The translations under genes were made by a program, and so were the position numbers. This document shows positions 47,301-56,334 of a stretch of 64,000 nucleotides of DNA, one piece after another. A model generated the notes under the pieces. That model searched no databases, was not told where the DNA came from, and worked only from the letters and a program-made list of their open reading frames with translations. This stretch comes from Apostichopus japonicus. Lineage: Eukaryota > Echinodermata > Holothuroidea > Aspidochirotida > Stichopodidae. The stretch spans positions 21,414,577 through 21,478,576 of the forward strand of contig NC_092582.1 in the NCBI RefSeq assembly GCF_037975245.1. Direction: 5' to 3'. Numbering within the stretch: position 1 is the stretch's first letter; every line of letters starts with the position of its first letter.

Positions 47301-48347
47301 TACATTTACAATAATGAATAATACCAATGTCAAAGAAAGAAAAAAAGCATGGAAAATCTGAAAAAGCTACGCTTACACACTTATAAAGTGCAGATTCACC
47401 ATGAAAAAATTAAATACAATACGCTAACTGCACCCCCCCCCCCCTCTCCCACAACATATTATCTTGTGTATTGTTTTCACTTACCACATATGATGTTCAT
47501 GCAACCTTTTGGAGTTGGTGATAACAAGCTTCTCAGACATTGATCTCTTTTGACCTAAAGAACCACTGACCTGTCAAAATTTATTTACACGTAACTGCAA
47601 CAGTAATTTCAGAATCAAAAAGGAATCTAAAATTCCTTGTTACTGGAGCTATAATCATAGTTTTGTTGACAAAATTAATAATTATGGAGTGTTTCATTTC
47701 AATCTACTGTTGTCTTGTTTTGTTGTTCAAACGGTTGCCAAATAAGTGATTTAAATGAAGGCATTAACAGCAGCTTCTACTAACCTCTTCTCTGTCGATG
47801 GTGATAGCCTGCCTCTTTTATCTCTTTGGGATGAACTGTACTCAAAGTGCCCTCTTCCACTACGCTCAGATCTTCTTTCATCTTCCCTTTTTCGTTTTGA
47901 TGAGCTCTCTGAAGATTTCTCTGAAGAGATACTACTTCTCTCCCTGTATCGCTCACTTGAACTGTGCCTCTGCCCAGAAGGACTGGCTTCATTTCTGCTA
48001 CGATTATGTGGATATCTTTCTTCTCTGGGGGATTGTTCTTGGCGTCTTGAAGAGGTAAATCTTTGACTGGAGGAGGAAGGGTGATCATCTCTTCTAAATG
48101 TTCTATCTTTTGCGTATCGATCATCAAACCTAGTTCTACCTCTGTCATACCGTCCTCCATCTGAGCTGTTCCTTTGTGAGCTTTCTTGCCTTCTACTGTC
48201 ATACGATCTTCCGGACGATGCTACATTTGCACGTTCCCTGCTCCTGCACTGGGAAGCACTACTGGAAGAAACTGCTTGGTTACCAGAAGAATCGGCTCTC
48301 CTATGTTGATCGTAACTGTGATACGAATGGTGATTTTTCTGAGACAT
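32207..48347 (-). CDS. DROSHA: DROSHA, class II-type nuclear RNase III of Microprocessor, complete, 19 coding exons
   Basis: With DGCR8 cuts primary microRNA hairpins in the nucleus. Nineteen exons sum to 3648 bases, 1216 codons with stop (human 1374 residues). Residues 1-187 are Arg/Ser-rich. The conserved [11 protein letters not shown] segment follows at about 237, then a run of ten His (exon 3), an acidic Ser patch and the central domain from about 340. Zinc ligands align by exact spacing with human: C363, C365, H376 and C388, H436, C498, H502. RNase IIIa: E793, D797, N866, E869 (human also has Asn at the third position). RNase IIIb: E971, D975, D1044, E1047. The dsRBD covers about 1085-1157. 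The start ATG is followed by MSQKNHHSY and preceded by an in-frame TGA at 48387-48389, so the proline-rich N-terminus of vertebrates is absent. Introns hold several repeats, listed separately, and otherwise nothing I can name. Confidence 0.97.
33573..33619 (-). CDS. DROSHA: DROSHA coding exon 18 (dsRBD helix)
   Basis: Acceptor CTCTCTTACAG, donor AGCAAAG|GTATTT. Fifteen codons, [15 protein letters not shown], the C-terminal dsRBD helix (human QQAEMGAAMDALEK). Confidence 0.9.
34254..34296. repeat. Two-copy 21/22-bp tandem repeat
   Basis: GGTCCGGCCAAACTATTTAA then GGTCCCGCCAAAACTATTTA, back to back in a DROSHA intron. Confidence 0.7.
34582..34674 (-). CDS. DROSHA: DROSHA coding exon 17 (dsRBD)
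   Basis: Acceptor TTCCTCATTTAG, donor GCAGAGAG|GTAAGC. Encodes [20 protein letters not shown] and GVGSAER, the beta strands of the dsRBD. Confidence 0.94.
35190..35438 (-). repeat. 62-bp tandem array repeating a DROSHA exon end and splice donor
   Basis: AATATCAGGCTGTTCAG occurs at 35191, 35253, 35315 and 35377, exactly 62 bp apart. The copy at 35377 is the true exon 16. The copies at 35315 and 35253 keep the same GTAAGTTCAC donor; the one at 35191 has lost it. Confidence 0.92.
35366..35472 (-). CDS. DROSHA: DROSHA coding exon 16 (start of dsRBD)
   Basis: Acceptor GCTGTCGTTGCAG, donor TACAA|GTAAGTTCAC. Encodes [20 protein letters not shown] and PDIPQYK. Its last about 40 bases and donor are repeated downstream in a 62-bp tandem array. 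Confidence 0.95.
35940..36022 (-). CDS. DROSHA: DROSHA coding exon 15 (RNase IIIb end)
   Basis: Acceptor TTGTTGTTGCAG, donor CTGAGG|GTAAGT. Encodes [20 protein letters not shown] and VCFFPRLR. Confidence 0.94.
36270..36430 (-). repeat. Dispersed repeat fragment (DROSHA intron)
   Basis: GGTTTTCAGACTCTTTTTGACC, ATAGGATTCTTGTACTCACT and AGTTCATCCAATGATAAGTA follow the order of the AGGTCA-rich family in reverse orientation. Confidence 0.5.
36496..36563. repeat. Two-copy 41-bp tandem repeat
   Basis: ATATACACACATATTTACCT at 36496 and ATATACACACATATTTACCC at 36537, each followed by GGATACC. Confidence 0.7.
36735..36879 (-). CDS. DROSHA: DROSHA coding exon 14 (RNase IIIb)
   Basis: Acceptor TTGCATCTAAAG, donor [33 protein letters not shown] and KLQADLLE; D1044 and E1047 complete the IIIb site. 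Confidence 0.94.
37242..37347 (-). CDS. DROSHA: DROSHA coding exon 13 (RNase IIIb signature)
   Basis: Acceptor TTGCCTTCAG, donor CTCTCT|GTAAG. Contains [17 protein letters not shown] with catalytic E971 and D975, and [12 protein letters not shown]. Confidence 0.96.
37479..37843 (+). mobile_element. hAT-type non-autonomous element with perfect 8-bp target duplication
   Basis: Element 37487-37835 begins CAGGGGTTCCCTAACT and ends AGTTAGGGAAACCATG, imperfect terminal inverted repeats. It is flanked on both sides by CTCTACAG (37479-37486 and 37836-37843), an 8-bp duplication diagnostic for hAT insertion. It has no transposase ORF. Lies in the DROSHA intron between exons 12 and 13. Confidence 0.88.
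37914..38017 (-). CDS. DROSHA: DROSHA coding exon 12
   Basis: Acceptor GATTTCCCAG, donor GACTTT|GTAAG. Encodes [20 protein letters not shown] and [14 protein letters not shown], the RIIIDb entry. Confidence 0.94.
38905..38958 (-). CDS. DROSHA: DROSHA coding exon 11 (18-codon micro-exon)
   Basis: Acceptor TTTTTTTTTTCCAG, donor CTTCAA|GTAAGT. Encodes [18 protein letters not shown], aligned with the human TDRQLIETSPVLQ linker between the RNase III domains. Confidence 0.88.
39825..40115 (+). mobile_element. tRNA-derived SINE
   Basis: Has an A-box-like TGGCCAATTGG at 39830-39840 and a B-box-like GGTTTGATTCC at 39861-39871, spaced as in RNA polymerase III promoters. The body CTTGGGCAAGATGCTTTATC, then CTCTCTCCACCCAGGGG, then AAAGCGCTATATAAAT recalls SINE cores found widely in marine animals. 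Ends in an AT-rich tail near 40115. Lies in the DROSHA intron between exons 10 and 11. Confidence 0.72.
40132..40350 (-). CDS. DROSHA: DROSHA coding exon 10 (RNase IIIa end)
   Basis: Acceptor CTAATCTGCAG, donor TTACAG|GTAAATG; 73 codons. [20 protein letters not shown] and [13 protein letters not shown] supply the second pair of active-site positions (N866, E869). Confidence 0.96.
40470..40690 (-). CDS. DROSHA: DROSHA coding exon 9 (RNase IIIa signature)
   Basis: Acceptor CCCTTCATAG, donor GCAAAG|GTATTG. Contains the catalytic signature [13 protein letters not shown] with E793 and D797, then [17 protein letters not shown] and NQHLAKLAK. Confidence 0.96.
41445..41583 (-). CDS. DROSHA: DROSHA coding exon 8 (RNase IIIa)
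   Basis: Acceptor TTCCTTTTCAG, donor AGAAAG|GTTAGT. Encodes [20 protein letters not shown] and [17 protein letters not shown], the RIIIDa entry segment. Confidence 0.94.
42258..42365 (-). CDS. DROSHA: DROSHA coding exon 7 (start of RNase IIIa)
   Basis: Acceptor TCCTTGTCAG, donor CTGAAG|GTAAAAG; 36 codons. [20 protein letters not shown] corresponds to human HAMMLPVLTHHIRYHQCLMH. Confidence 0.92.
42796..43003 (-). CDS. DROSHA: DROSHA coding exon 6
   Basis: Acceptor TTTCTTACAG, donor TGCCAG|GTAAG. Encodes [18 protein letters not shown] and ends with TGIRSDVCQ, identical to human DROSHA. Confidence 0.94.
43305..43435 (-). CDS. DROSHA: DROSHA coding exon 5
   Basis: Acceptor TTACTTCCAG, donor CCAAA|GTATG. 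Encodes [14 protein letters not shown] and [20 protein letters not shown], close to human KPSSVRIDQLDREQ and IRPAQLSYAGD. Confidence 0.94.
44321..45102 (-). CDS. DROSHA: DROSHA coding exon 4 (central domain, zinc sites)
   Basis: Acceptor TCGACATCTCAG, donor GGCAAG|GTATGT; 260 codons after a split Asp. Includes [61 protein letters not shown] and [11 protein letters not shown]. Confidence 0.97.
45588..45640. repeat. Imperfect hairpin in DROSHA intron
   Basis: TAATGC...GATGCACTCGGGC, then TCC, then GCCCTCGTGCATC...GCATTA; the two arms pair over most of about 23 positions. GC-rich against an AT-rich background. Confidence 0.55.
45656..45823. mobile_element. 168-bp TTAA-flanked inverted-repeat element
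   Basis: TTAATCCTGTGAGTAACGCAC at one end and GTGCATTACTCACAGGATTA (then A) at the other: inverted repeats of about 19 bp with one mismatch and TTAA at both edges. No coding capacity. Different ends from the TTAAAGG family. Lies in the DROSHA intron between exons 3 and 4. Confidence 0.7.
45897..46056 (-). CDS. DROSHA: DROSHA coding exon 3 (poly-His)
   Basis: Acceptor CTTTATTTCAG, donor CATTCTG|GTAAGC. Encodes [18 protein letters not shown], matching human GDSTVVGTSRLRDLYDKF, then ten consecutive His codons just before the donor. Confidence 0.9.
46500..46745 (-). repeat. Dispersed repeat fragment (DROSHA intron)
   Basis: CTAGTGACCTCAGACAACCC, GACCTCTATGAGAAACAATG, GTTTACAAGCCAAGG and CACCATTGCATAGATTCAT match the reverse orientation of the family, including the tail phrase seen at 7790-7835. 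Confidence 0.55.
46897..47098 (-). CDS. DROSHA: DROSHA coding exon 2
   Basis: Acceptor TTATGTTCAACAG, donor CTCCAG|GTATAG. Encodes an acidic helix ([20 protein letters not shown]) and [18 protein letters not shown], the counterpart of the human WIRCTHSENYYSSDP motif. Confidence 0.9.
47785..48347 (-). CDS. DROSHA: DROSHA coding exon 1 (RS-rich N-terminus)
   Basis: 187 codons plus two bases, donor AGAAGAG|GTTAGT. Dense in Ser, Arg and charged residues (e.g. [20 protein letters not shown]), matching the RS-rich region of vertebrate DROSHA in character, not in sequence. Confidence 0.9.
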
Positions 48348-48423
48348 GATGTGGTCTTTGTTCCTGTGGTTTATCCCTTGATTGGTTCAATAGCTTGCCA
48401 CCATGATCATTACCACTAGAACT
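48348..48423 (-). other. DROSHA: DROSHA 5'-untranslated exon segment
   Basis: An acceptor AAATTACTGCAG is followed by exon sequence from 48423 down to the ATG. An in-frame TGA at 48387-48389 rules out a longer N-terminus through this exon. At least one further 5' exon should lie to the right; a possible donor CAGAAAA|GTAAGA near 50955 is only a candidate. Confidence 0.5.
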
Positions 48424-49807
48424 CTGCAGTAATTTAATACTAGGAGCCTCAATCAAGAAGAAAAGTTGCAAGTTTAATTTAGCTTGGGATCCTATGACTT
48501 GGACAGATGATGATGCCGGAATGTGATCATACCTCCGATGTAAAGGCTCATGGTCACTTTTTTAGCAATAAAACATGAGCCCTGCATGACAAAGTCTCCT
48601 ACAAAGCTCCAACTGCACAGGCCTGCAAACTATGAAACTTTACTTTATCCACTACTTTGTTGTTTAAAGTGCACTTTTCCATCTGTGGTCCATCATTGTG
48701 GTCCTAAAATTACTGTAAGGGGAAAAAGAGAGATGGTTTTTATGGATACTTTAATAATGTAAAAAAAAGACACCAGGATTCAAGGTGCCAATTTCAATTC
48801 AAGAATTACGGCCGTTTTGACAATCAATGTCAAGTTGGCTCATTATTGACCTCTTGTTAATGTCATGTACTGAAATAAAATCATATATAGTTCTGCCTGT
48901 GTCATGTGCTTATCAGAACAAAACCCTTTTATTAGTAATTTTATGCCTCCTGAGTTCTTTGCTATCAAGGAACCTTCAAGGAGTGCACAATTTTACTACT
49001 TGAAGAAGAAATCTTGAAGCACCTAGAGTAACCAAATTTCATGTTTTGATATTCTCAAAGTATACGGTGCAAATGCACTTTTAAGCTGAATTTCTACATG
49101 CAACTTAAGGCATTGATTCTGATAAACTGGACTTTTTGTCTTGAGATTTGGTAACCCAATAACATTTTGAGTGCTTCATGTTTGAAATATTCGTAAACCA
49201 AAATTTGGCGGACTTGATTTTCAAAAAAACTGTCTTTTTATCAGTCATTGAGGCTTATAGAAATTAATATTTTTTCCATTTTATTTTAAAGATACACTAT
49301 TTTTTGGAGTGATTTAGTAGGGATTTTCCACGTGTTATTACTTTAATGCTCATCAGAGCCCCAGAGGCACTGTGCATGTTAGTACTAATAGGCTACATAG
49401 CTGTCATTAAACATTTTTCAATCACCTGAGTTACTTCTTACATTGTGCTTGACCGCAGTGTACTGTTTGTAGGTCATATGATGCTATGTTTACTACTTCA
49501 ATTTTACAAAAAGTTTCTTGGATTCTTGTAAAGAATTTTTGTAAGAGCATGACAGGTGTCAGCAGGGTATGGTCATGTTTTACAATACAGCAATTAGTGA
49601 AATTTACTTTACCGAGTGGAGAAGAAAGTTGGCAAGTTTGGCAAGTAATTAGGAGCCCCGGGCACCCAGCTCATACTAGGAATGCCCTGATATGGATACT
49701 AAAATTCCATAAGTTTTTTACAGTAGTTAACTGTAGTTGTTAAATTCTGTGCTAAATGTTGACATTCCACCAGATGGGAGATGTAATTTGTTACCACTTA
49801 ACTGAAG

Positions 49808-50190
49808 TTAAAGGGTGTGAAGACACCCGCAAAAAGAAACATCTAATGCCGGTAATTTGACCTAGTTTCGAATGAGGTGTAACAGATCAGTGATAAACAC
49901 CACCATCGATCCCAGAAAATACACCCACAGCTTGCTACAGTCGTTAAATAGACACTAGTGTACAGTCGATCACTACATACAGCTGCGGTCAATACCCACA
50001 GCACAGTATACAACAATACAGCGATGGACATCTCAGGTCCAGCTAAAGTTAACAATTAAGGTATCACGTTTCATTACCGTCTGCATTTTGTAGCGACACA
50101 AACAAAACAACACTTGCAAGCAACAGAAAGTTAACTTTTTCATATGCCCGCACACGGTTTGGGGCGAGTCTTCAATTGCAATGCCTTTAA
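49808..50190 (-). mobile_element. TTAA-flanked inverted-repeat element, copy 3
   Basis: Starts TTAAAGGGTGTGAAGACACC and ends GCGAGTCTTCAATTGCAATG followed by CCTTTAA. Full length, minus orientation relative to copy 2. Lies between DROSHA and the zinc-finger gene. Confidence 0.85.
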
Positions 50191-50479
50191 GTTTAAGTTA
50201 TCACTCCCAGCCCCAAATAAAATTGTTGTTATTGTTCTGCCATAGAAAGATAGTGCTGCCAATGTCATGTAGGTAATGGTCGTTTTATTCAGAAAGCTTT
50301 TTTTCTATGGAGAAAACTACGGTTTTTGTTGGGTGTGGATTCTAATTTTATTGCTAGAATAACCATACAAACTGCAAAGGTCGATGTTTGATCCAAAACC
50401 AGGAAACCTTTGGTAAAATTGAACATGCTCAATTTGTAAAATAATGCAAATTTATACCCAATATTTGTAGCACACACTC

Positions 50480-50775
50480 TAACTCCAGTTAGGCTTAGGC
50501 TATATTTGACTAGACTAGGCCTAATCTAAATAAATTTGAAAAAAAAAAAATATTCAAAAGTCATAGCTAAATCATAGTGCTAGGCTGTGTTCAGAAGAAA
50601 AATACCGATATAAGTATGCTAGACAGTGCAAATTGTAATAAACGGCGACCACAACTTCAATACGCTATTGTAGAGGATTGTAGTGTAGCCTAACTTTTAT
50701 TGAAGCATAGGTTAGCCTAGACTGTGTACAGTAGGCCTAGGCCTAGGCCCCTAGGCTAGGCTAACACCAGGCTTC
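50480..50775. promoter_or_regulatory. Cluster of TAGGCCTA/TAGGCTA motifs
   Basis: GTTAGGCTTAGGCTATA near 50488, GACTAGGCCTAATC near 50511, and GTAGGCCTAGGCCTAGGCCC then CTAGGCTAGGCTAAC near 50731-50764. Similar motifs occur in the PKN-HMCES intergenic region. A regulatory role is inference. Confidence 0.3.
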
Positions 50776-52429
50776 AGAGTCAGATATCATGCTATCACCA
50801 TGGCATGGGTCAAGATTTAAATGGTGTTACCATTGGCATTAATGAACGTTAGACCTACATTACAGTAGCCTAAATAAGACCATTTCTTATATCTAGCTCT
50901 TCGTTGGATAATAGGATGTCGGTAGTAAGGAGGCATTCGTATAAAAGAAATGTCTTACTTTTCTGATGTACAACGGTGAGGTGGGTAAACATGGGTCGCC
51001 GGAATTACAACAAATTTAAAAGCAGCAGGCTATTTCCCAGTCCAATAAGCCTCAGGTTAGGCCTATAGCAGACTACAGTTTCTTCAGCTGGCTCATGCCA
51101 CAGGAACAAAAGTCTGGTGCTAGGCATGGGCATTAGAAAAAGTGTTTCATTTCTGATGTGCGAAGGATCGGAGCTAGGTCCGTGCTTTATTCCCTCACTT
51201 TGCCTCCAGCCTGACAAGCGCCGTGGAAGACATAGACTACTGTATTACGACTAGCCCAAAGTTAAGGTTAAAATTTAATCAGAAAAGTGGATAGTTGGGC
51301 TAAGTTTGACCTTAAGTTGGAGTAATTAGAAGCGAGCCTAACACAGTAATCCTAGGTTGTGCTAAGACTATACCCTAGCACTGGCTTAATAAATCATGAG
51401 AGCAATTACAATACTGTAGATGAAAATATGCGAAAGTTGCAGGCTACATGTTATTGTTAGTGACCATTGGATGCTCAAAAACCAATTGTTGATATAGGCT
51501 AGGCATAGGCTTGGATATTTCATTATATTGCATTGAGAAGATGTGGTGCAACAAAGTCCTAGCCTAAACAGACTCATTCACTCAGTTTCTTGGATACATT
51601 ATTGTGGGTCATTCTGTATCAAATCCTGGATGGCTGCTGCTGGACCGTCTCCAAAACTTACCATCATCCTCACTTCATGATTATAGAGCACTGAATAAAC
51701 ATATTCTGAAAATTTCGGTTGCTTTGCTTCAAAATTGGCCAATTTATCATGCCACAGTGGCATTTTTTTCTTGACTTTTGAGGTCTGATTTCTCAGCAAC
51801 TAAGCATCCTAATACCTTCCTATTACAGATTCTATATCCTGTAGAAATGAAAGATTAAAAAAAGTATGGTCACCTTTTAAGTGCCAAAATATTCAAGTTT
51901 GGTATTATTTCTAAAAAAATGAGCTATTTAAAGTGATAAATTGCTCCTAAACTAGAACTTGGGATATATTCTTTCAGAGGTCATTATATCCAGTTCAAAT
52001 AATACATAATAATGATAACATGGCTTTCCTGTCATATATTTGTAATTTTTTTTGGGTGGGGGGGGGCCGGGTTTTACTTTAAATATAAGTGTAAATTAGT
52101 TCTTAGAATTAACTGAACAAATTTCAGGGTCAAGCTTTTCTCAATATTAATTAATGAGGTTGTAAAGTTGCACTAATGTTCAAAAGAAGTAGTCTTTGAC
52201 AGCTATGCAATATAACTCAAAACATGTCACATTGAAAAAGTCTCAATATTTTTTCTAGAAAAGATACAATACCACCCTGTCTGTACAAAAATTTCAGGTT
52301 GGTATATTTTTAAACAAAAATAAATCCTCAAAGTCTGGGAAATTTACAAAAAACATTTTTGCCTGATTTGCTATTCCACACTTTTTTTAGCCTGGATATT
52401 GTACTCAAAGGCATATTCGGTATGTAACT

Positions 52430-53535
52430 GTAGTACAAGAAGCCTATTATTGTGGGTATAGAGGTCATAGGTCGTTTGAGTTCACCAAAGGTCAAATTGC
52501 CAAAAAACCATGTTTTACACAATATTTCAACAAGGACAGATGTCATATTTAGTATGTTGATGTATCCATCACATTTAGTACAAGAAGCCTGTTGTTGAGG
52601 TCAATGGTCATTTCAGGACAGCTGCCTGCATGTATCATTGTGAATATTTTCTCGCACACTGCTTTTCACTGTATTACTAAGATCAGGAATGCTGCACCGG
52701 CTTGTGAAGTGTCATTTCCTGCAATCTGGGGGTCTTTTGGGCGATTTTTTTTCTTGCACGCAACGCGCCAACCTACGGTGGCGCTCCGCTTGTATGTACT
52801 TCATTTCCCATACAGACCCCTTGCGGGGCCACTGAAATTTGCCGCTCTGGCACGAAACCCTGGATATGCCACAGGAGCTTGTAGGCTCATGCGGCCCCTC
52901 CTTTATCATAATCATTCGAGGCGGCCCTCCTCATCAAAAGGTTGGACAACCCTGTGTTACATCATCGAAACCACAATGCATTTTTAGCTCATACCAGCAT
53001 GCTGGTGTGAGCTATTGTTACAGTGCGGCGTCTATCACTCTATCCGTCAACAATTGGTAAAACCGCTCCCACTCACACAGTGTTTGATGGAATTTCATGA
53101 AACTTGGACCATTGGACAACAAGGACCATTGGGTATAGGGCCATCAGAGATGGTCCGAAATTTGGGGTCAATGGTCGCAAGTGGGCGGTTATGGGCCATT
53201 TTGTGGAAATACGCAAAATGCTTCTTCTCCTACAGATTCCATGGTACATTGTTGAGGGTTTGTCACGATAGTACTATTGAAGTTTTACCTTCAGGGTGTT
53301 CATGAATTTGAGATCAAAGATCAACTAGGGGTCTTTTGTGGCCTGGGCCGCTGCCCTATATTTTCAAATTGCTCCTGTTCGTACAGTTTTTGGCCAGTTA
53401 TAATGAAACTTGGTCACAACGTTCCTCGGGATGAGGGTTATGAGGGGTGTTCGGAAAATTGAGGTCAAATGTCATTTAGGGGGTCATCAGGGGTCATTCT
53501 TTGTAATATTTTCAAATATCTCAATCTCCTCAAGA
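52430..53535 (+). repeat. AGGTCA-rich repeat tract headed by a 28-bp palindrome
   Basis: First part: AGTACAAGAAGCCTATTATT, AGAGGTCATAGGTCG, and again AGTACAAGAAGCCTGTTGTT, GAGGTCAATGGTCA. Second part starts at the palindrome AGCTCATACCAGCA/TGCTGGTGTGAGCT (52986-53013, one mismatch), then modules with ATTTCATGAAACTTGG / ATAATGAAACTTGG and GGGGTCAATGG / GAGGTCAAATGTCA. Confidence 0.65.
52705..52800 (+). mobile_element. Fragment related to the CAGGCG element
   Basis: The block AAGTGTCATTTCCTGCAATC, then CTTGCACGCAACGCGCCA and GGTGGCGCTCCGC, parallels AAGTGCCATTTCCTGCGATC, then CTTGTACCCTTCGCGCCA and GGTGGCGTTACCC in 22336-22425. Ends are not recognisable. Confidence 0.5.
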
Positions 53536-56334
53536 TTTTTATGGATCATATTCAAAGTTGAACTGATGATTGTTGGATTGTGTATGAATAAGATGATGCT
53601 TAATAATTTTTGGTCAAAAGTTAATTAATTACAATTAATCCCCATTGTTTAAAAAAATCTGAGCCTTCACCTTTTGCCAAAGCTCCTTTCATTTGTCTCC
53701 CAGTTTCTGCAGTGTTTGTTTACATTTGTGGTTAAGCTCTGCAGCGGCTACTAGTGGAGTTAAAGCAGGATTGGGAGTTGTATTAACTGTTAAACTGTAA
53801 GCATGAGAGCCCTATAGCCAATCAGCACTTGCCGATTCTTAGAAGTCTTTGAGCCTGAGGTATGTAGGCAGCCAGCCAAAATTTTGGCAAGGAGTGCTGC
53901 AGGTCTGCTCAGGTAGAGGGGAGAAAGTTTAATAGGGTAGGTCAGTGGTATTGTTTGAGAGAGTGGGTAAAACAGCATTTAAAGGGGGAAAATAGGAATT
54001 ATAGCAAGTGGTGTGGCCAGTATTCTGCTAACGGAGGGTGGGGGGTATCCCTCATGGGCCTGCAAAATTGGTGGAATCTGAAAAATGGCCTGAAATTTGG
54101 TGGGCCATAAAGTTTTGTGGGCCCTACATTTTTAAGCTCGAAAAGGTATAAGCTTCTGCACCATTGGTGCTCTAGTTGCAATCTGGTTATACTATGCCAC
54201 TAAATAGACTTTTTCAACATGATAACTGATTCCTGGTACCTTCCTTTATGTGTTGTCGTATTAGTCAATAGATAATTTTCTTCATTTTGGTGTGCAGAAG
54301 TTCATGAATACTAAAATGTATGTCTTACGTACTACAATATGAATATCTTTAGGCATCGGAACCACTAAGCTTTTTTGGTTTTCTGGTTGAAGTCTCGTTT
54401 GCCTATTTATCACAGAGCATGGTGGTCATGACAAACTCCTCTGCTCCAACCCTACTAATTTGGTCTTACACTCCCCACATATCTCTCTGCACTTCATTAA
54501 AATTATTTGATGCCTGTATCTCCTGATAACTAATTTCCTCTACTAACAGATACAACTGATGCCAAAGGGTGAGGGGAATGTATGTGGCCAGTTTAATCGT
54601 TTCTTTTGTTAGTCAGCTTGAAGGATTTTTGCAGCTTTATTATGTGTCAATGTCAGTCTCAGGTCATACTGTATCTCTGGACCTTGTTCTTTGATGCTAT
54701 GTAGATCTCTCTGACAGCTTTAAGGATCCACAGTTTTCATGCATGAGGTTTTGTGATCTGTTTGCTGAAACATTCTCCTACTGTAGAAAGTGTTCCTCTT
54801 ATTGTCACTGTAGCATAAGGTGACCATATGCAATTTTTATAGGAAATCCTGGGACATGATATCGATATTCATGTCTCAGTAATTAACATAGGGGGAACAT
54901 TTCCGGGGACTCTGTTAAACAGGAGATTATCTCAAGGAATGAGGATGTCTGACCACTGTGTAGTTGAATTAGCCTGAGCGTGGTCAAGTTTCTGTATTTA
55001 TAAATGAGATGGGATTGATATACAGGAGTATGTGTTAAAATTATTTAGGGTTATTATTTTGGCAGACTTTGTGTTATAATGATCTCTCTTCCATGATCTA
55101 TAGGCCTGGTATACCAATCAGAGATGCCTTTATTATGCAATTGTTATAATGTTTGTACACAGGTATATACATGTATATATCCATGGCCATGTCACACCCC
55201 ACTGCAAACAGATTACAATTGTTATTGTACCATAATTTTGTACATGGTTTGACTGATACCCTAACATTGAGCTCAACTCTATTTGTATTTGCAATCTCTA
55301 CCAATTCCACACCGCAGTGTTTGACTGCAGCTAGTAACCGTTCAGTATTTCCTTGTGTGGCTAGATCATCTTGTACAATACAAATTAAGTGTACTAATAG
55401 TGCACACAGTGGCCTAACACTATTCAATGCCAATCACACTGCAATTGATGTTCACCATTGTTCATTATCAGCCACAGTGATCCTTTGCTATATATATTGT
55501 CAGAGTACAGAACTGTCAATAACAAAGCATTTTCTTGGGTAATTCAAAATCACTATTTTATTTTGTGCATTCCAGATTCATTCATGTAGAAAGGTTTATT
55601 TACTTCCCAACAAAAAGAAGAATGGTTGGATATAATATTGAAATAGTGGAAGAGGCTGTAATATTACCCAGCATTCCTTGCTGTTCCCATGACCCTTCAG
55701 TTTAGTTGTGTTGCATTCACATCTAGAAGGATATAATACATGAGTTAACTAGGAGATGAGGTTTGAGTATACAGGGTAGGCATTCTCAATTGTTCATTCT
55801 TTCAATTTGCCCACTTTCTTAGAGGTTAATTATGCAGTAGTTCTTTCTAAGTTTAAATTATCATACATTATAGCTGCACATGCATGGCCATGTAATATAT
55901 TAACATAGTGCAATGTTATTCTTAGTTCATTTTATATTTAGTGTACTATAACCATTAGTCAATGGTTTGGTTAATTAGTTGAGCAGTATTTTGGATATAT
56001 AGTTAACAAAGCTGTCCTGTTGCTTAATATATACGGTAGAAGTAAAGCATAATATGTGGATCAAACTAGCCTACCCATCACATTTTCATGCATACATGTA
56101 GTTCCATGTATGCGTGCTCCCATACTACGCAATAGTCAAATACCTCTTGTGGAATCTACTACAGTTGATCCATAGGCTCTTTCATTCAACTGGTCATAAT
56201 TATTGCATACAAATTTAAGGATGTTGAAAGTACTCAAAAGTGCATCTCTGGTCCTGCATATTTAGGCCCTATATTCCTAGCCATTGAAAATTTGTTATTT
56301 CAATTTCCGAAATGTCTGATACAAGTGAGTGGCC

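Noticed and set aside
47780..48202. 140-codon minus-strand ORF overlapping DROSHA exon 1
   Set aside because: Shadow frame of the RS-rich exon; the other frame carries the conserved phase and joins exon 2.
51599..51799. 66-codon minus-strand ORF containing KMPLWHDKLANFEAKQ
   Set aside because: Reads smoothly but matches no family I can name and is isolated; possibly a remnant of a repeat.
55098..55542. Overlapping antisense ORFs of 111 and 129 codons
   Set aside because: No recognisable domain, no supporting splice or start context, and both strands open at once is common in AT-rich low-complexity DNA.
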